NCBI GenBank assembly: GCA_964370035.1
Contig: CAYJGT010000078.1
Coordinates: 1-5,628 of the forward strand
Source: CAYJHC01 sp964370035
Lineage (GTDB): Bacteria > Bacillota > Clostridia > Peptostreptococcales > Anaerovoracaceae
Direction of reading: 5' to 3'
Length of the DNA: 5,628 nt
The notes below the pieces were generated by a model. That model saw only the letters and a program-made list of their open reading frames with translations. It was not told where the DNA came from and did no database searches. Each line of letters begins with the position of its first letter. The stretch's first letter is position 1. A program made the translations under genes and the position numbers. This document shows positions 5,576 to 5,628 of the stretch, piece after piece.

Positions 5576-5628
5576 ATGGGATTTATTTACGCATACGACT
5601 TTACATCACTTTTGTTTTTATTTATAAT
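5576..5628 (+). CDS. Start of an unidentified gene, cut by the window edge
   Basis: An ATG at 5576 opens a frame that runs to the end of the window for 17 codons (MGFIYAYDFTSLLFLFI). A run of G (5566-5571) four bases upstream could act as ribosome site, though it is not a standard AGGAGG. The visible residues become hydrophobic from about position 11, which would fit a membrane segment or signal anchor. Too little is present to name a family. The frame follows the aor-moaD terminator, so it would be a new transcription unit. Confidence 0.45.
   Translation, partial: MGFIYAYDFTSLLFLFI

Overview
The window is AT-rich, with strong Shine-Dalgarno sequences (AAGGAG, AGGAGG), a TTG start candidate and U-tailed hairpin terminators. 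Together with a tungsten-type aldehyde:ferredoxin oxidoreductase, this points to a low-GC, strictly anaerobic Gram-positive, most likely of the Clostridia. The genus cannot be fixed from the sequence. The window is a scaffold piece: it holds a run of exactly 100 N at 2775-2874, a placeholder for a gap of unknown size.

Left part (1-1308). A hairpin terminator at 21-55 probably ends a plus-strand gene outside the window. Two minus-strand genes follow: a type IV pilin-like protein (285-818) and a small three-helix membrane protein of unknown function (1033-1308). A strong minus-strand terminator at 899-932 separates them, so they are separate transcription units. The 214 bases between them also hold an inverted repeat near the pilin start.

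Middle (1309-2707). A divergent intergenic region of 385 bases carries a candidate sigma-A promoter (1517-1545). It leads to an AlkD-type DNA glycosylase gene (1694-2389) with the four expected active-site residues. A 105-residue protein of unknown function may follow directly, with a TTG start touching the alkD stop codon. Then comes the N gap.

Right part (2875-5628). This is the most informative section. Directly after the gap lies a molybdenum/tungsten cofactor (Moco/Tuco) riboswitch, recognised by the conserved GCCTCCCGT and GGAAAGG segments and their flanking helices. Its outermost 5' strand is not visible and may lie in the gap. The riboswitch precedes a 598-residue tungsten aldehyde:ferredoxin oxidoreductase (3094-4890), followed by a MoaD/ThiS-family sulfur carrier ending in Gly-Gly (4995-5216). 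These form one logical unit: the leader senses the cofactor, the oxidoreductase uses it, and the small carrier probably supplies sulfur for making its pterin dithiolene. A 25-base palindrome and a strong terminator (5294-5333) close the unit. The start of another reading frame appears at the right edge (5576).

I see no clearly undescribed system. The best leads are the riboswitch next to the gap, what the gap hides, and the three proteins without recognised function or partners.
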